In this document: positions 12,816 through 26,947 of the stretch, in pieces
Layout of the letters: every line of letters begins with the position of its first letter
How positions within the stretch are numbered: the stretch's first letter is position 1
DNA from: Thunnus maccoyii
Taxonomy: Eukaryota; Chordata; Actinopteri; Scombriformes; Scombridae
Length of the DNA: 64,000 nucleotides
Direction of reading: 5' to 3'
Assembly (NCBI RefSeq): GCF_910596095.1
Contig: NC_056548.1
Location: forward strand, 15,772,651-15,836,650
Notes under the pieces: model-generated
Databases searched by the model: none
Told to the model about the DNA's origin: nothing
Seen by the model: only the letters and a program-made list of their open reading frames with translations
Position numbers and translations under genes: made by a program

Positions 12816-14377
12816 CAAGCTGGCGAAGCTTTGCTGTACATGACACTACTCTCCAGAGACTAAAACCTGATTGCTCTTATTAGTCTTTGGAGCCATTTCT
12901 AAACAAACTTACGTAACCTTAAACTTTGGGGTGAAGGAACATATCACCCAGTAATACAGTGTGGCTCACTGACGTATTTTTAATAGTATTTGGACAACAA
13001 TGGTGATCTGCGGCATAGAGGAATACGATATATCAGGTTTCCTATACAAAGCATCTTCCAGCAATATGCAGCTGAATCAAGTGCTTTACATTTCAGGGAC
13101 AGCAAATTTCAGATAAGAAAGATGTGAGCACACTGATTGATTTGTAGCCTTTAATAATGCAAACAGGCCATCACTTGAAGACACAGTAGTGTCAAAATGT
13201 TGGTCTGTTTTCACTATTAAGGGCTGCAAATCAATAAGTAAATAGGATCAGTTCATTGTTGGTTTGGTTCTGCAGAGGAGATTAGATAACAATAAGAAAA
13301 AATACAGAATATGAGCAGCCATATCCTTTAAATGCTATATTTGGAACAGGCATAGAGCCAGGTCTGGTGCAAATATCCTGTGTCCATAAACACACAAAGG
13401 ATATCCCTAGTGGAAGTGCTGCCACACTGTCTTCCTGGAAACAATGCCTCAACAGGAAGTGATTTATGACCCAAATATGGAAAATCTGATAAGATGTTTC
13501 ATGCTGTTTTACAGTAAGCGTTATATCATTACGCTTTCTGTTTTTTTCAAAAGTTCAGCATATTTATTTACAGCAGCGTAACACTAACAGCGCTGTGGTG
13601 TATGACAGGAGGAACAGATAATTTATTTTTTAACTATTGTCTGCTCTGAGCTGATTATGGAAGAGTATCAGACTCACACAGATGGAGATCTGCATAGTCT
13701 TTAGTTTTTACACTTGTGATCAATGATTTTCTTCCACGGGCACAAAACTGTCAACGCAACGGCTTTGTTTCACTGAGGTAATCTAGCTAAAAGGCTTAGA
13801 AGCAGCACAGACAGCAGAGGAGAGAGAGAGAGACTGAGAGAGACAGAGAGAGTCTTCAATCTGTGTCCAGGCCTCAGGTCACGTTCTGCTCTGATGACGA
13901 GCACTCTGCTCTCATTTCTATTTTCACCTCCTCTCCTCTCTCCCAAGGTGACCCTACTCAGTGATGATGATGATGCAGCAGCAGTCATCTGTTGTGTGTC
14001 CTCCCCTGCTGTCCATCTGAAACCAGTTTTCACTCCACAGTTGTGTAGCCCACATATCAAATATTTGCTTTAGTTAATTGCCTATATATTTAATGTTTTA
14101 TTTACATGGGAATAAGGTCACATTTGCGAGTCACATGTTACAAATCTTTCTCCTGAAAATACCTCCCTCATAATATGAAAAAAGATCAAAAGTAAATTAA
14201 AACATATAAACTTTTGCTTTATTTACTTGACATATAAATATACCTGTGTTGCCAATGCATATAAATGAAAATAATGAATAAAGAAAAGGAAAGAAGCTGT
14301 GATTATAATTCAAGCTATTTATATGAGAGAGTAATTACGAACGAAGAATGAAGATTAAAGAAAATCTGAATATCAAT

Positions 14378-14520
14378 CATTCAACTTTATTACTATAATT
14401 TGTACAGCACCTTCCATACAGGTTAGTACAATTCAAAGTGCTTTAGGGATGACTGACAAGCAATACAAATGATGAAAATGTAATGAGACCAAAATAATAG
14501 ATGTGTTATGATCACTGGAT
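14378..14520 (+). repeat. Teleost dispersed repeat ('caaagtgcttta' type)
   Basis: The string 'tttgtacagcaccttccata' followed by 'attcaaagtgcttta' is a worn copy of a very common fish interspersed repeat. Related fragments appear at 43869-44190 and 57728-57905. No coding content; the parent element is not identified. Confidence 0.5.
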
Positions 14521-15679
14521 GTACTGTACATCCAGCCTGACTGTACAAATGAATCTCAGATTAGATGTTCTGCCAGTTGGATTTCTCTGTTTGGGGACTG
14601 GCAGCAGGTCTGTTAATATACTCGTACACTGAGCTCATTAATTGTGCTGACTGATGATGGTGATGAATGTGATGACAGTGGTGATGTTTGTTTGTTTTCT
14701 ATTGTGAGTGTATGTGTTGCCATCACCATAATATGGTACATATGTGTCCCCAAAACAGGAAAAAGTGGAAGCTTTAAAACAATGTGCAGGAGTCTTAATC
14801 CACTGTTGAATGAACGCAGTAGCTTGTAAAGCTAATTACTCATTTCCCTGTGATTCAGAGCCTTAAACGCTCTGCATCCTGCTATCATTAATCTCCACAA
14901 ACCTGCTTCTCTCACTGTCTCTTTCTTTCTCCCACTCCCTGATTTTGACTGTTGCCATGGAGACCAAGGGCAGCGGAAAAAAAAAAAATCAAAAAAACAG
15001 ATTGACGTGCTTGCTGGTATCACTGCGTGATCTTTGGGCAGTAAGGTCATGTGGTGCATACAAGAGAGAGACAGACACATGAAGAGAGTCAAACATAGAC
15101 AGAGACAGACAGGATCTGGATGCCTGGAGAGTGTGTCACCGTCGACTGGTCAGTAATCTGGCCGACACCTGGTGTTACACACACAAAGGAGGGATGACAG
15201 AATAAAAGGCGAGTCTGTGTCGTCATTGTGGCTTCTAGTGTTAACAGTCTCTCTCTCTATCTCATGAGTCTTGATGTGACTCCATCAGTGAGGTTTACAT
15301 TCCAGCATGACAGCTGTCCCGGGGCGTTAACTGGGCTGATAACTGGACCGCAGTGAACACCAGCAGACACAATGAGAGAAACCAGACAGACACCGAGACA
15401 TGAGGGTGTGAGTGTGGGTAGGTGGATGGTGGGGTTTCATGAAAGATTTTTTTAAACAAACTTTATTTATTAAAACAAAATAAATACACAAAAGTGAATG
15501 TTGTATAAAGTTATTTGCAGAAAATATACAGTTATACATACAGACAGAGAGAAAATAGAGTTAGGGTTAACAAAAAAGGTAAGGATTAAATAAAAACACA
15601 TTTTATTCATTTTTAAAATTTGTTTTAAGCTGTTTATTATTTTACTTCCCTCCTCTTTTAAAATGAACTCATGTTTAAA

Positions 15680-15960
15680 ATGAATGAATGAATGAAACTT
15701 TATTGATCCCCACAGAGGAAATTCACTTGTTACAGTACAGCAGCTAAAATGCAGCAAAATTAGAAGAAAACCAGTGAGTGAAAAATAAAAACTAAAGGCA
15801 AAAGACTATATATACGTACATATATACACTATATATAAATATATATACCATACACACATATACAGATATGACCTGCACAAAAATGTAATATTATTATAAT
15901 AATATCACATACAGGTACTACATGTTTTCACTGCTTTTCTTTTCTCACTGTAAGCAATTA
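15680..15960 (-). repeat. LINE 3'-end remnant ('tttattgatcccc' type)
   Basis: AAACTTTATTGATCCCCACA followed by 'gaggaaattcacttgttaca' is the reverse complement of the 3' end of a common fish non-LTR retrotransposon (normally read as ...GGGATCAATAAAGT). It follows a short AATG tandem run (15680-15697) and is followed by AT-rich decay. The family is not assigned further. Confidence 0.6.
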
Positions 15961-18387
15961 TTTTTTTCATTAAAAAAAAACTCAAGGTCCACTTCCTACC
16001 CTTTTTCCAGAGCTTTCAACCAGCTCCAGCTAAGATCCGAGGAGGGAGATTGTGGTATGTGATTGAAAGGCTTTGGATAAAGCTAATAAGTGGACCTTGA
16101 TTTTTTTGATTTTTTTTTTTTACCAAGGTCAAGAATGAATCATCACACTCATTAATAATTTAGTTTGGACAAAAAGTTTTATTGTCATAATATTAACATT
16201 TATGAATATAAAACTAGGTTTATAATTGTGATAAAATCTATCAAGTAGAAGTCAGATTCCTACTTTAGTCTGCAAAATAAACGTTTTAACCCATATAAGT
16301 GAAAATTATATCCAAATCCAATCCATCAAAATTTTGAATGTTATAAAAGCAGATAGATCTGTCCAAAACATCAACAGCATTGACAGTTCAGAAATAAATG
16401 TGTTGCAGACTCATTAGAGCCTAATGACTTTTTAAAAAAACGTAATGCAGTGACTAGAGACAAATAAAGGATTAAAATGATAAAATTTAAGGCTTCTGAG
16501 AGACAGAAAGACAGATAAGAGAGTGGAATACGTTTTATGAAGTTATTCATTATTATTAAGATGAAATATTTTATCTAATAATTACAGATAAACACATAGA
16601 AGAAGGAAATGTATGAAGATGTATTATATACAGTAGAGCATTTAAATAAAGCAAATTTGCAGCCATCTCTAGTCAGGCTTTCAAATTCAGCTTAAAAACA
16701 AAAAAAATCAAATTAACAAACCAGATTCAGAATAAAAAAGATAAAACAAATGAGCATGTGTATAAACATGTGTATGTGTGTGTACCTTGACATATGTGAG
16801 AGAGTGTGTGTGTTAGTCTGTGCGTGCATTTATGTGACACGTGGATCCATTCAAAACTCATCCAAGGTGTTGAAGCCCCTGTTTTCCTTCTGATTGTGTT
16901 TTTAATTCATCCACACACCCTGCGCTGTCAGAGGAACAAAAGAAACAAGAGGAGATGTTATTCTTGGATCAAACTTGTTGTGTGTTCAGTAAAGTCGGCC
17001 ACATTATCAGCCAGCACTGCCCTCGTCATAGTGATGGTTGCGGCCTCTTTGCCTCTGTTCCTTTCAGGCATTGGGATAGTCCCGTTTTCACAGCGTGAAT
17101 GCTGTGAATACATTTCAAGCACGGTTTCCATGGTTACCAGTGGCACGCCAACGTTGCAAGGGCAGTAAAATGGGTGGGAGGGAGGGGAATTACATGGGAA
17201 CATCTGTGTGTGAGTGTGTGGTGAGGAGGAGGAGGAGGAGTAGGATGAGGAGGAGGAGGAGGAGGAGAGGAACAGCAGGGGAGGGAATGATGTTGTTGCT
17301 GCACTTCCTGTCTTGATATCCTGTTTCCTGTTTCCTCTCATGTGTTGGGTGGAGTTCCTCCTCTGTCTGTCCATCCTCCTCATCCCTTCCTTTGCCTTTT
17401 CAAATAGGTCCAGCTGTCATATTTGTCAATAAATCTTCAGCTTTTCTCTTTCTGTGCATGTTTGGAGACATCTGATTCTTAGATCTTAGAGATGCATATG
17501 TGGGTCAAAAATGAAGCAGCAGTATATACAGTATATATGTATAAATGTGTATTCGTGACAAAAATATTTCACATTTCATATTTCAGGTATTGCTCAAATA
17601 TCCTGTTTTTGAAATCCTCCCATTGATTTGATTTTTTAAACATCTTTTACTTTAGTTTTTGTATCATCAACCCCACTTTCCATAAGCAGGACAAAAATAA
17701 GCCATATGTATCTATTATGGAAATTAATAAGAACCTTTAATTATCACTCATTACCACTTATTTCTGTCAGGTAGCCTATAAATTATTCTGTGGACCACAC
17801 ATCAACTGTCATTAGCATCACCACTCAATTAAGTTATTTTACACAAGACGGTTTTATATTTGATACATGTACTGTAAGTATTATTTGTATTTTTTTTATT
17901 TCAGCAGACTTGACAAAGCTGATATTGAGAAGTTTTTATGCCTACATATAATAATCATATTATAATCAAATTATCCTTTTAGCTAACATATGTTATATAT
18001 GTTAAAGCAGCTATAATCAATATTTGTAATAATAATAATCTATCAAATGACAACGTGTAATGTCCTTGCATGTTTTAAACAGAGAATACCAGCTTCTGTC
18101 CTCTAATAGGTGATTTAGAGTCCTGCAGATCAAATACAACAAGCTGAAGAATTCTTTTATACATCAGTCTATCAATGTGCTGCTAATTGAGATCTGAATC
18201 AAGAGGATATGATGTGTCGTGTATGATTGTCATGACTGTTTGATGTGTTATGCACAGCTGTGTCATATACAATATGTAACTGTATGTTTAATCTGTGTGT
18301 CAACCTCTTAAACTGAACTGCCTGAGGAGGCAAAATGAATTTCAGTGTAAGCACCAGTAAGAGCCCTCAGGATATTTCTCTCAGGAG

Positions 18388-18615
18388 TTGGTGGAGACCA
18401 AAAACAGAAATAAAAGAGAGTGAATATTAGACTTACATTCATCCGGTGGACAGAGACACGACTCGAAATGAACACTAATGTTGCTCCGTAACTGCTGGAT
18501 GTGTAAATAAGCAACTGTTTGCTAACAAGTTCAACATATCAACCTACTGTTAAAGGTGATGATATGTCCTGTTTCCACTGCCCCCAAGTGACCAACATCA
18601 GTTATTGGAGGTTTA
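18388..18615 (+). repeat. Teleost short dispersed repeat, copy 1
   Basis: The phrase 'cactaatgttgctccgtaac' through 'ccactgcccccaagtgacc' resembles a second, longer copy in grhl1 intron 10 (41625-42150), where 'gctaatgttgttctgtgcct' and 'gctgcccccaagtagcc' occur in the same order. It is probably a non-autonomous DNA element. No gene. Confidence 0.5.
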
Positions 18616-19641
18616 AAGATGTATTGTCAACATCATTAATTTACATAGGTAGCATTAGAATATTTGCTATTTTGATAACTTCATGATGGGTATTCTTTTC
18701 ACAAACCTATTTACTGATTAGTAAAGCTTTCAGCTTTCAATGTACTATCTATACTACATATAGCTGCATATGGATCCATTGAAATTCTTTAGATTTTGTA
18801 GTGTTGACATGGCTGTTAGATACACGGCTGACATGCAGATGACCCAAACTGTCATCAAATGATCACAGCTTTGTGCTAAATTATGAAGATGAATATATCT
18901 ATTATTAACATAAACATTCTAATATTAATGTATTTATTTTTTGCCTCTTAACTTGTGCATCTAAGGGTTAATTGCCACAGAAATAATTTTCAGACATCAC
19001 AGGGAAGTTTAGGGTCCAGTCTAAAAAGGAAAAAACATGCACCGGGACACAGATGACAAACCAAGCAAGAGCTCATTACCCTGCAAGTGTTGCTCCTTTG
19101 CCCTCCTGTTCATGCTGTAATCTGTGATAATAATAAATCCTTTTTTCTTTTTTTTGCTGTGACTAGGGCTGCAGACACACACACACACAGATCGATACCA
19201 CCCCCCTAACACTCATCAAGATAAAAGAGTGACGCAAGGAGGGGAGATGAGGATGAGAGAGGAAGGGTTTTTTTTCTTCCTTTTTTCCTCTTGCAGCCAG
19301 CAAGAGCGAAACTCAACAGGGGAATGAAAATGGTGAAATATTCATGAGGGGATGATGTCTGCAAGAGAGACGAGGGAGCAAGAGAGGAAAGAGACAAAGA
19401 GGGAGAGCTCTGCATGTGTGTGTGAGAATAAATTTGTCTTGGTGAAAAAACCCAGAAAAAACAGCATTATCCTAATAAGGGGCCTCCCAGCTGAGAGGCC
19501 TCATATCATACATTGTCTTTTACCAAGGCTGCAGCGTCAGGTTCAGCTTGTTTCTAATTTACACTGAGAAGAGCTTCTATATACTGTCCTACAGGAAGAT
19601 ATTTGCATAAAAATAGAGGGGTCAGGAAAGGCAGAGTGTAG

Positions 19642-19642
<1 letters not shown>

Positions 19643-19690
<48 letters not shown>
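19643..19690. repeat. (TG)24 microsatellite
   Basis: A perfect TG dinucleotide run of about 48 bp. Its translated cysteine/valine frames are artefacts. Confidence 0.95.
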
Positions 19691-19694
<4 letters not shown>

Positions 19695-20559
19695 CACACA
19701 CACGCATGACGCTCAGTTTCTTGCCTGAAGTCGGAACAGAAGGCGTGTTGGAACAAATCTTTGAAAAAAGATCAATGTTATACAACCTGTTTCTTTTAAA
19801 ACACAACAGAGGCAGAGATGGATTTGCATTGCTGAAACAACGTTATCACACACTGCCCTCTTCTGGCTGTCAGATGGAGAGATTGTACTGGTGCTCTGTT
19901 CCAAAAAAATCAGGTGATGACTGTAAAGTGTCAAAGAGGTGAACATCAGAAAATGTCCTATTTAGTCTGGATCAAGACTTTTGGCTTCATCGTCCACTTC
20001 TGTCTCCCAGTAGCTCACTTTCTTTCAGTCTCTCGGTCGTTTTTACATTTGAGAGCAGAAAAATCACCCGAAACGCTGTTCCTTTGGTCTGAATTTTAGC
20101 CTGATGTTTCCTAAAGTGACCCAGAATACACAAAAATACTTTTTTAAAAATGTAAAAATTTTATACAGCTGCTGCACATTTTTGTACAAATTTTCCGGGT
20201 CAAATTTGATCCGTATTTATTTAAAAATTGAAAAATCACCTTTCAAAAATGTTCTTTACTATGATATTGTGTGGTTGTGATTTTTTTTCTCCATGAATAA
20301 ATCACTTAAAACCTAAAGAAAACACTCTCTTTGCTCTATGAAAGATTCATTAAGGATTCATAACCCATTTATTAATGACTAATAAGGTTTTTATTTGTGT
20401 CCATGTAGTTCAGACATTTGGTGTAGAGACTTATTATGAGGGGATACTGTGAAGTGTCAGAATATGAACAGTATGTAAGTTTTAACTGATCGCTGCTGAT
20501 TTCAAGTTGAACTTTATGAAACACATTACATAACATGTCACTCAGTCGTGTTATTTCAT

Positions 20560-21620
20560 CTACACCTCTTACTTTTCCAACATCCTGAACAAATCATCCT
20601 TTCATTTGTCTCCACCGCTGTGATGCAGCGTGGTCTTGTTTGAACTAATCACTACACTGGCTTCCTATTAAATTTACAAGTGAATTCAAAATGCTTCTAA
20701 TTACTTTTAAGGCCTTACACAACTTGGATCCACCATGTATCAGTAAATTGCTCTCACGTTGACAGTGTAGGGATTTTAAAGAAGAAACACTGAGGTGAAT
20801 CCTGGGTGAGGCTTTTTTTTTTCTTTTTGCCTAATTTGATTGCAAAAATGAAAGTATTTAAACTACTGGATCATTTCCAGACACACTGGATTAAGAAGTA
20901 ATGAAAGAACATCTTACTTTTTATGTAAATGTTGGATAAATGAATGAATAAATATGTGAAGAAGGCTGCTGTATGACAGACCGTATAGTATGTAATGTTG
21001 ATTTTTATTATTATTGATTAAATCACTTTCTCTAAACCACTCCCTCCTTCAAAGTCGTGTAGTCAGCGATCATTATCAAGGTGTATTTCCACACCTGACC
21101 TCCACAAAAAATTTAAATGTACACATGGTAACAGGTTTCTAAATCTCCTAAAATAACCTCATAAGCTCAGTTGTAGCTGTGGTCCTGCATCTAGGTCCAT
21201 CAGGCCTCTCAGGTCATCAGAAAAAAGGGTCTCCTGGTTGTTTCCCGCTCAGAGTTCAACACTCCTGTGCCCGAGCTTTAGTGGAGCGTCTCCCTCTGGT
21301 GGTCACGTCAGACAAACTCTGCAGGGTGTTTTTCTCATGACTTATTTTTCTTAAAGATATTTTAATGCTTCATTCATCAGATTATTTAAATGCATTTTAT
21401 CCTCTTGCTTATTCTTGATTTATATACCTATGCAAATGTTTTTATATTCATTTTGGAATGTACTGTCATTTTTTATTTGTAAATGTGAAGCACTTATTAA
21501 CCTGGATTTGGAAAAGTTAAACTTCATTAGTACTGTGCATTTATTGCCCTGCTCTTCCTGTAGCAAATCAAAAACCCAAATTATTATGTCTATAAAATGT
21601 TTAAGTCATGTCAAAGTGAT
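20560..21620 (+). mobile_element. L2-like LINE C-terminal fragment, decayed
   Basis: 20650-20765 reads HWLPIKFTSEFKMLLITFKA followed by LHNLDPPCISKLLSR, the typical end of the RT ORF in fish L2-type LINEs. Around 21190-21330 follow LRSSEK and further decayed C-terminal sequence ('cagagttcaacactcctgtg' region), and near 21450-21490 a 'tttttatttgtaaatgtgaagcactt' type 3' end. About 400 bp of unrelated AT-rich DNA (20790-21170) interrupts it. Frameshifted and dead. Confidence 0.7.
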
Positions 21621-24130
21621 TTAGAGTGTTCAAAATATATAAAAGGGAATAAACTCAGGAAAACAAATCTGTCACAAAATTTTCTGTGAGAATGTGTGTG
21701 CGTGTGTTTGTACACATGGCACACAGAGTGAAACCCTGACCCACATAAAAATCAAAACCTAAGGTGACGGTTAGCCTGATGCAACTTGTTAACCGCAGTG
21801 ATTTCTCTGCTCCACCCTGGGATGGACCAAGGACAGAGGTGTTGCTGGTTTGACTGGTCCATGGATCCGTTAACAATAGAGATCCATTTAAAGATGTTGT
21901 TTTAGCAGAAGTTTCACACTCCACTTTCACAGCCTGAAGTTTGATGCTGTGACGAGGGAAAATTGAGATTACAGCAGTTTTACAGATTAAATCAATCTGT
22001 TAATCAGCTAAGATTTGCAAAAAGACCTTGATAGGATTTTAGTGAGTAAAACTTGTTAAAATACTTAAATACTTCAAAATCAGGCAGAGCAAGGCATCTG
22101 AACATTTTTTTATTGATTGTATCTCTCAATCTCTTTATTTAGATCGCTGTTAAATTGTATTTTTTTGCAAGTTTGATTTAAATGGAACATTTCCTGAAGT
22201 TTTTCTGGAAACATTTTCACAACACAACTAATTGATCTCTAGCTCAAAGACCTGTGTCTGTACTGAGTAACAGATTACATACAGTATTTCTCTCCTGGAA
22301 ACTTCCTACAAAATTATTAGGAAATTTTAAACCTGTAAGTGTGACAGAACCAAATTTTTTATTTATTGGGCCTAAAAGTAATAAATTTAAATACTAACTG
22401 AGTCTAAAAAAGAGTCTTAAAACACTTGAATCGACCTAAAAATGTAGTTTTAACTGTAAAGTGTAAACTCCGCCAAGAAAGCTAAAACCTCCAAATTTCT
22501 GGAAAAAACATAACATGTGACTTTAGTGTCCTCAGTGGAAGTTATGATCCTGCATCAGGCCTTAATATATTTTATTTCCTTGGTATTCAGCCTAATGAGG
22601 AACTTACCTACAGTCTTCCATTATTGTAGTTATTATAGTCAAATTTGTCATGCATTTTGTGATGTATTTTGACTATCACACATATCACTGATTCTCACCT
22701 CCCCTGAGGCTGAGAAGCTTGGCCCTGGTTCAAGTGAAACTCCTCTGTTTTCTCTCTGTCGGGGCCTGACGTTAACCTTTTTGGTTATCTTGTCACTTAG
22801 CTACAACCCCTTTTATTGGAGACAACATCTTACTTTTCACCAAAACAGGGATCCTCCCCGAATCACTTACCCAGATAAAATCAGGACACAATACTAAATC
22901 AGTCCTCATTCTAAGGAATTTCTCAAAGATTTTCCCCCCAAAACCATCCCTGTGCTTCTACAGAAAGAGGTACGGCTTGCTCAGTGCTGCAACCTCCTCT
23001 GTGCTTCTCTTTATGTTACAGGTTCAACGGGTGGAGAGAACAAATTGGTTTCACTGCAGCAGCTCCTTCACAATATAAAGATCACAATAATCTCCAAGTA
23101 GCAACGGTTGGCCCGAAGACAACAGAAACTCTTGCAGGCTCATACATGCCCTGTGAGATCCTACTGACTGTGTCGCCACAGAAAAATCAAATCTGAGACT
23201 GTGCGTGTGCCCGTGTGTGTAGCAATGAATCAAAATATAATCTTTAATGAAACTTCTCCCCTGTCACATGCTCTCCAATTCTCTGCTTTCATTTTCACAT
23301 ATTTTAATCACTGTGAGCACTGATGAAGCAAAAGTGATTTAATTTTCTTTTTTAATGTGTAATATTTCCCAGACTTCTTCTCTTACCTGACACGAGGGTG
23401 AAGTTGACAATAGATACTGATCTGAGGAAGACTTTGACCTCTAATTAATGATAATTCCCAAATAAAATGCCCTTTTTAAAGGGGGAATGGAAATTTTATC
23501 ATTTATTGAAACAGAAAATATCCTTGATGACACTTTGGGCAGTGTTGCAACATCTCTACCATCAGGCAGCAGAAGGAACTACACTGTTTCTGTGCAAAGT
23601 CCCCTCAGTGAACTTGCTGATGATATGAAGTTTATGCATCAGGCCATACATACTTCATTGTGTCATTCTGACAGCTATGAAAGTGAAAAAAAACACATAA
23701 CCTAACAGATCAAGTATCCATCTATCGTGAGATATTATATCATAGCTTTAGGAAAATATCCAACCACATTAAAATGACGCTGAATCTCAGCTTGTTGTTT
23801 AACAAAGTACATTTTCCAGAAACAGAGTGATTGAGATTGTGTTTTTGTTTCCTGCTTCCTCCTGAAGACACATTTCAGGTTTAACAGCAAATGTATTCAG
23901 GAAGGATTCCTCTCAGGTGAGTCTCTGAGAAAGCACACAAGCGTATCTGTGTGTGGGTGAGTCCGACTGTTAGTCTGAATACATATTAGTGACAAATCCC
24001 ACAACACGTATAAATATTGCTTTTCCTTTTTCTAAACCTATTTTGTTTCTTTACTGTCAGATGGATGAAAATATTATCTGAACAGCTTCCCTCTGGATTG
24101 CAGTGTTGATACGGTGTACCATTTAGTCCA
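21621..24130. other. AT-rich intergenic DNA, nothing recognised
   Basis: No gene or clear repeat. A 72-codon frame at 23487-23705 has no recognisable domain, no splice context and no homologue I know. Confidence 0.45.
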
Positions 24131-24693
24131 TGCAGTGTTGGAAAGTAACTAAATACATGTGCTCATAAGTGTTACTCTCTCCATTTTATGCTACTTACTA
24201 CTTACATACTTATACTATACTACACAACTAAATCTCAGAGGGAAATATTACACTTTTTACTCCTCTACAATTATTTGACAGTTGTAGGCCTACTTAATCT
24301 TTACTTTGCAGACTCAGATTCATAATGAGCTGCTTATACATTAATGAATCAATATGTTTTTCTTTTTGAAACAAATATTAAACATAAGCACTTTTCTTTC
24401 TCAGTCCAATTTACTGTTAATATACTTAATTTTAGTTACTTAACCCTGATATTTTGTTTTTTAAGAGCCTAAAAAACATACAAAACATTGTTTTATCACC
24501 TTAATACTTCATGACGTTTCCTAATTTTAAGTAATTTTCTGTAGGGGACTTCAGAATATACTTACATGTATATATGCTATTAATAATATTAACAAAAAAC
24601 ACAAATATTGAAAGTTCTAACGGGAGAATTTCACTTTTAATTTATGTAATTGATATTTTTACTGAAGTAAAAGATCTGAATGGTTCTTCCATG
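24131..24693. mobile_element. Non-autonomous DNA element ('ggaaagtaactaa' family), copy 1
   Basis: It begins 'cagtgttggaaagtaactaa' and ends 'gaagtaaaagatctgaatgg' plus 'ttcttccatgg', with 'tctcagagggaaatattaca' inside. I recognise this as a common fish element whose ends are inverted copies ending in CTTCCACCACTG-like sequence. A relative lies at 57165-57685. It is diverged, non-coding and of uncertain superfamily. Confidence 0.6.
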
Positions 24694-26947
24694 GAATAAG
24701 TGAACAGGCCGTGATTGCTGTTGATGCGGGTGACTTAGAATCAATCCCGACAAAAACAAAACTTGACTGAGAAGAATGGGAGGCTGAACCAGGTGACAAG
24801 TGGAAGAGCTCGTTTGGCAGTCTCCCACGCTTTCTTCAACAATAACCGCCTTCAGTGAAGTCACCTCACGCATCCTGTCTATGAACCTCCACCTTTCTGC
24901 TTGGCTTCTATGTGACATATAATTAAGTGCACACATTGTTATCTGTATGAATGTGCCTGTATAAGTCACAAGACTGTGATGAGTAAGGTTAAACAATTAT
25001 CAACCGCTGTCTGACAAAGAAAAAAGAGGGTGGTGTTTGATTGTATTGAACTTTGGGTACTTTATCAGCTCAGGGCGACTCCAAAACTGAGATTAGAAGA
25101 CATATAAAGATTGTTAACATCCGGCAACCGAAAATAAAAAAGTTAATTTTAGCCACTTTAGCAGATCCAGACAAACCACCACCTTTTGATGAAGAGATTG
25201 AGGGATTTTAACTGATGAAATTTTGACTAAAATATCCCTCAAATGAGTGTAAACTCTCAAAATAGTCGAATGGATTTTGCATTTAATAGCAGTTAACTGG
25301 AGAGGCTGATCTGTGTTGACATATCTTTGTTCTGCAGATAAATTTAAAGATTTCTCTGTCTTTGTATCTCCAGAGTTATGTATCTACTTTGCTCATGAAA
25401 TACTCGTCTCTCTATGTGCATTTCAAATGAAGGTGACAAAATTTCCCATGGAAGTGAGTCTCAAAATAGCATGTTGAAGCGTCCACGATCAAACAGGAAT
25501 GTTGTGCGTTCTGTTTGCCTGCATTCCTCGAGCAGCCAACACACACCAAGCCTGGCTGCTTATAAAAACCTCACACTTCTACTGTAGCTGACTGTAGATA
25601 CAAGACGATTAGTAGGGTGTCACTTTTTAGGGGATTAAATATGCATCAAAATAGCAGACAGGCAGCAGAGAGAAGCTGGATGAGAAAGATCAACAGATCA
25701 CAGATGCACACAAAAGAATATTTTTACTCTTAAAGAGTATGTTTTGAATGTAATTTGGGTATTCTGCCTGCAAACATCGCCATATGTTTGCCCATGGAAA
25801 TCTATTAGGTGTCTGAATCTCACACTAAGAGTTCACAGATCATCATCTCACCTTGTTAGATGAATAATACAGAGTTCACATGCACACAAAGAGATTTAGA
25901 CACTCTGGTTTACAGTTTAAAGAGGCAAAGACACCTGATTTACAGTCTAAGTTATGAAGGAGTGGTTGTCAGTGTTGAATAGATGATTTGTGAATTTCTT
26001 GCAACAGTTTTTTGCGTAATATGGCACGGGACAGCCATCTTGTTCAGGAGTTTACCTGTTTTTTTTTATGTCAGTACAACTGCACAGATGCGTCAGAGGC
26101 TGCACGTACAGTCCGCTATTGTGTCAGCATCAACGAACAAGACAGTGCTGCCTCAGTTTTATCACCTTTGTGTTTGTGCGTGCATGTGTGTGTGTGTGTG
26201 TGTGTGTTGTCCTGGGTCGGGCAGGTCTTTCAATATCCCTGTTTGTGTATAGATCACAGAGCAGCTACTGTACTGTGCATCAACATCAAATCACTGCAAC
26301 AACTTCCCACAGGTCTTCTTTATGAGAATCCACAACAATTTCAAATCTTCTCAATACTGCCACAAAGATCATTTGTGCTGATACAAGACACCTCCCTCTG
26401 TTTTCAAAATGTGTGAACCATCAAAATTGGAACTAACTTCACATTTTGTTAAAACCTGATGTGTTTTTATTTCACTCATACCCCCCAGATATTAATCTGA
26501 GAGCAAAAATGGAGTAGCTTTATGTGCAAATTAAAAGCAAAGTTAAATATTGCCCTGAAATAGAAGAAGACTTTTGTATAGGACTTGAAAAATAAGCATT
26601 ATTTACCATAAGATATAGTGTTAGGAATCTTGTCATGAGTGAGTCATGATTGAATAAATGTGTTGGTATACTTTCTAAGTGGTAAAAAGTCAGCTTTAAA
26701 TTTTTTTTTTTAAATCTATTGTATATTTGTTTCATGTTGTTGTATTTCTGTAGATTTCAGTGTAGACATTGTTGATGTTTTTTTCCTTTACATTTTCTCG
26801 CAAATCTATACTGTAAATGTAACAGAAGATAAAAGTAGGGCGATAATGAGAGAGGGAAGTAGTGTGTAAAATTCTTCCTCTTATATGCTGTTCATGCTGA
26901 TATGTGATGGAGGATGTATGTACTGTATGTTTGTTGAAAAAATTGAT
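24694..26947. other. Intergenic DNA, no gene
   Basis: 24700-25010 looks unique and could be a conserved element; the rest is AT-rich. A GT tract at about 26185-26208 produces spurious frames. No supportable coding region or RNA gene. Confidence 0.45.

Larger units (their letters stand above)
12816..20559. other. Intergenic DNA with scattered repeats, no gene
   Basis: No frame resembles a gene. GA-rich simple sequence lies at 13815-13850, and an A-rich/T-rich stretch at 15570-16740. A GGA-rich run at 17222-17270 creates spurious serine/arginine frames. A perfect TG run covers 19643-19690. An RFX-like X-box (GTTGCCATGGAGAC) lies at 14951-14964 in a unique-looking stretch. Individual repeats are listed separately. 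Confidence 0.5.

Noticed and set aside
17124..17137. Possible second RFX X-box (GTTTCCATGGTTAC)
   Set aside because: One required purine position in the right half-site does not fit, so it was not counted.
16958..17383. 141-codon minus-strand frame with a serine run
   Set aside because: Produced by a GGA/TCC simple repeat; no recognisable domain.
23487..23705. 72-codon + strand frame of ordinary composition
   Set aside because: No homologue recognised, no splice or promoter context; kept only as unexplained.
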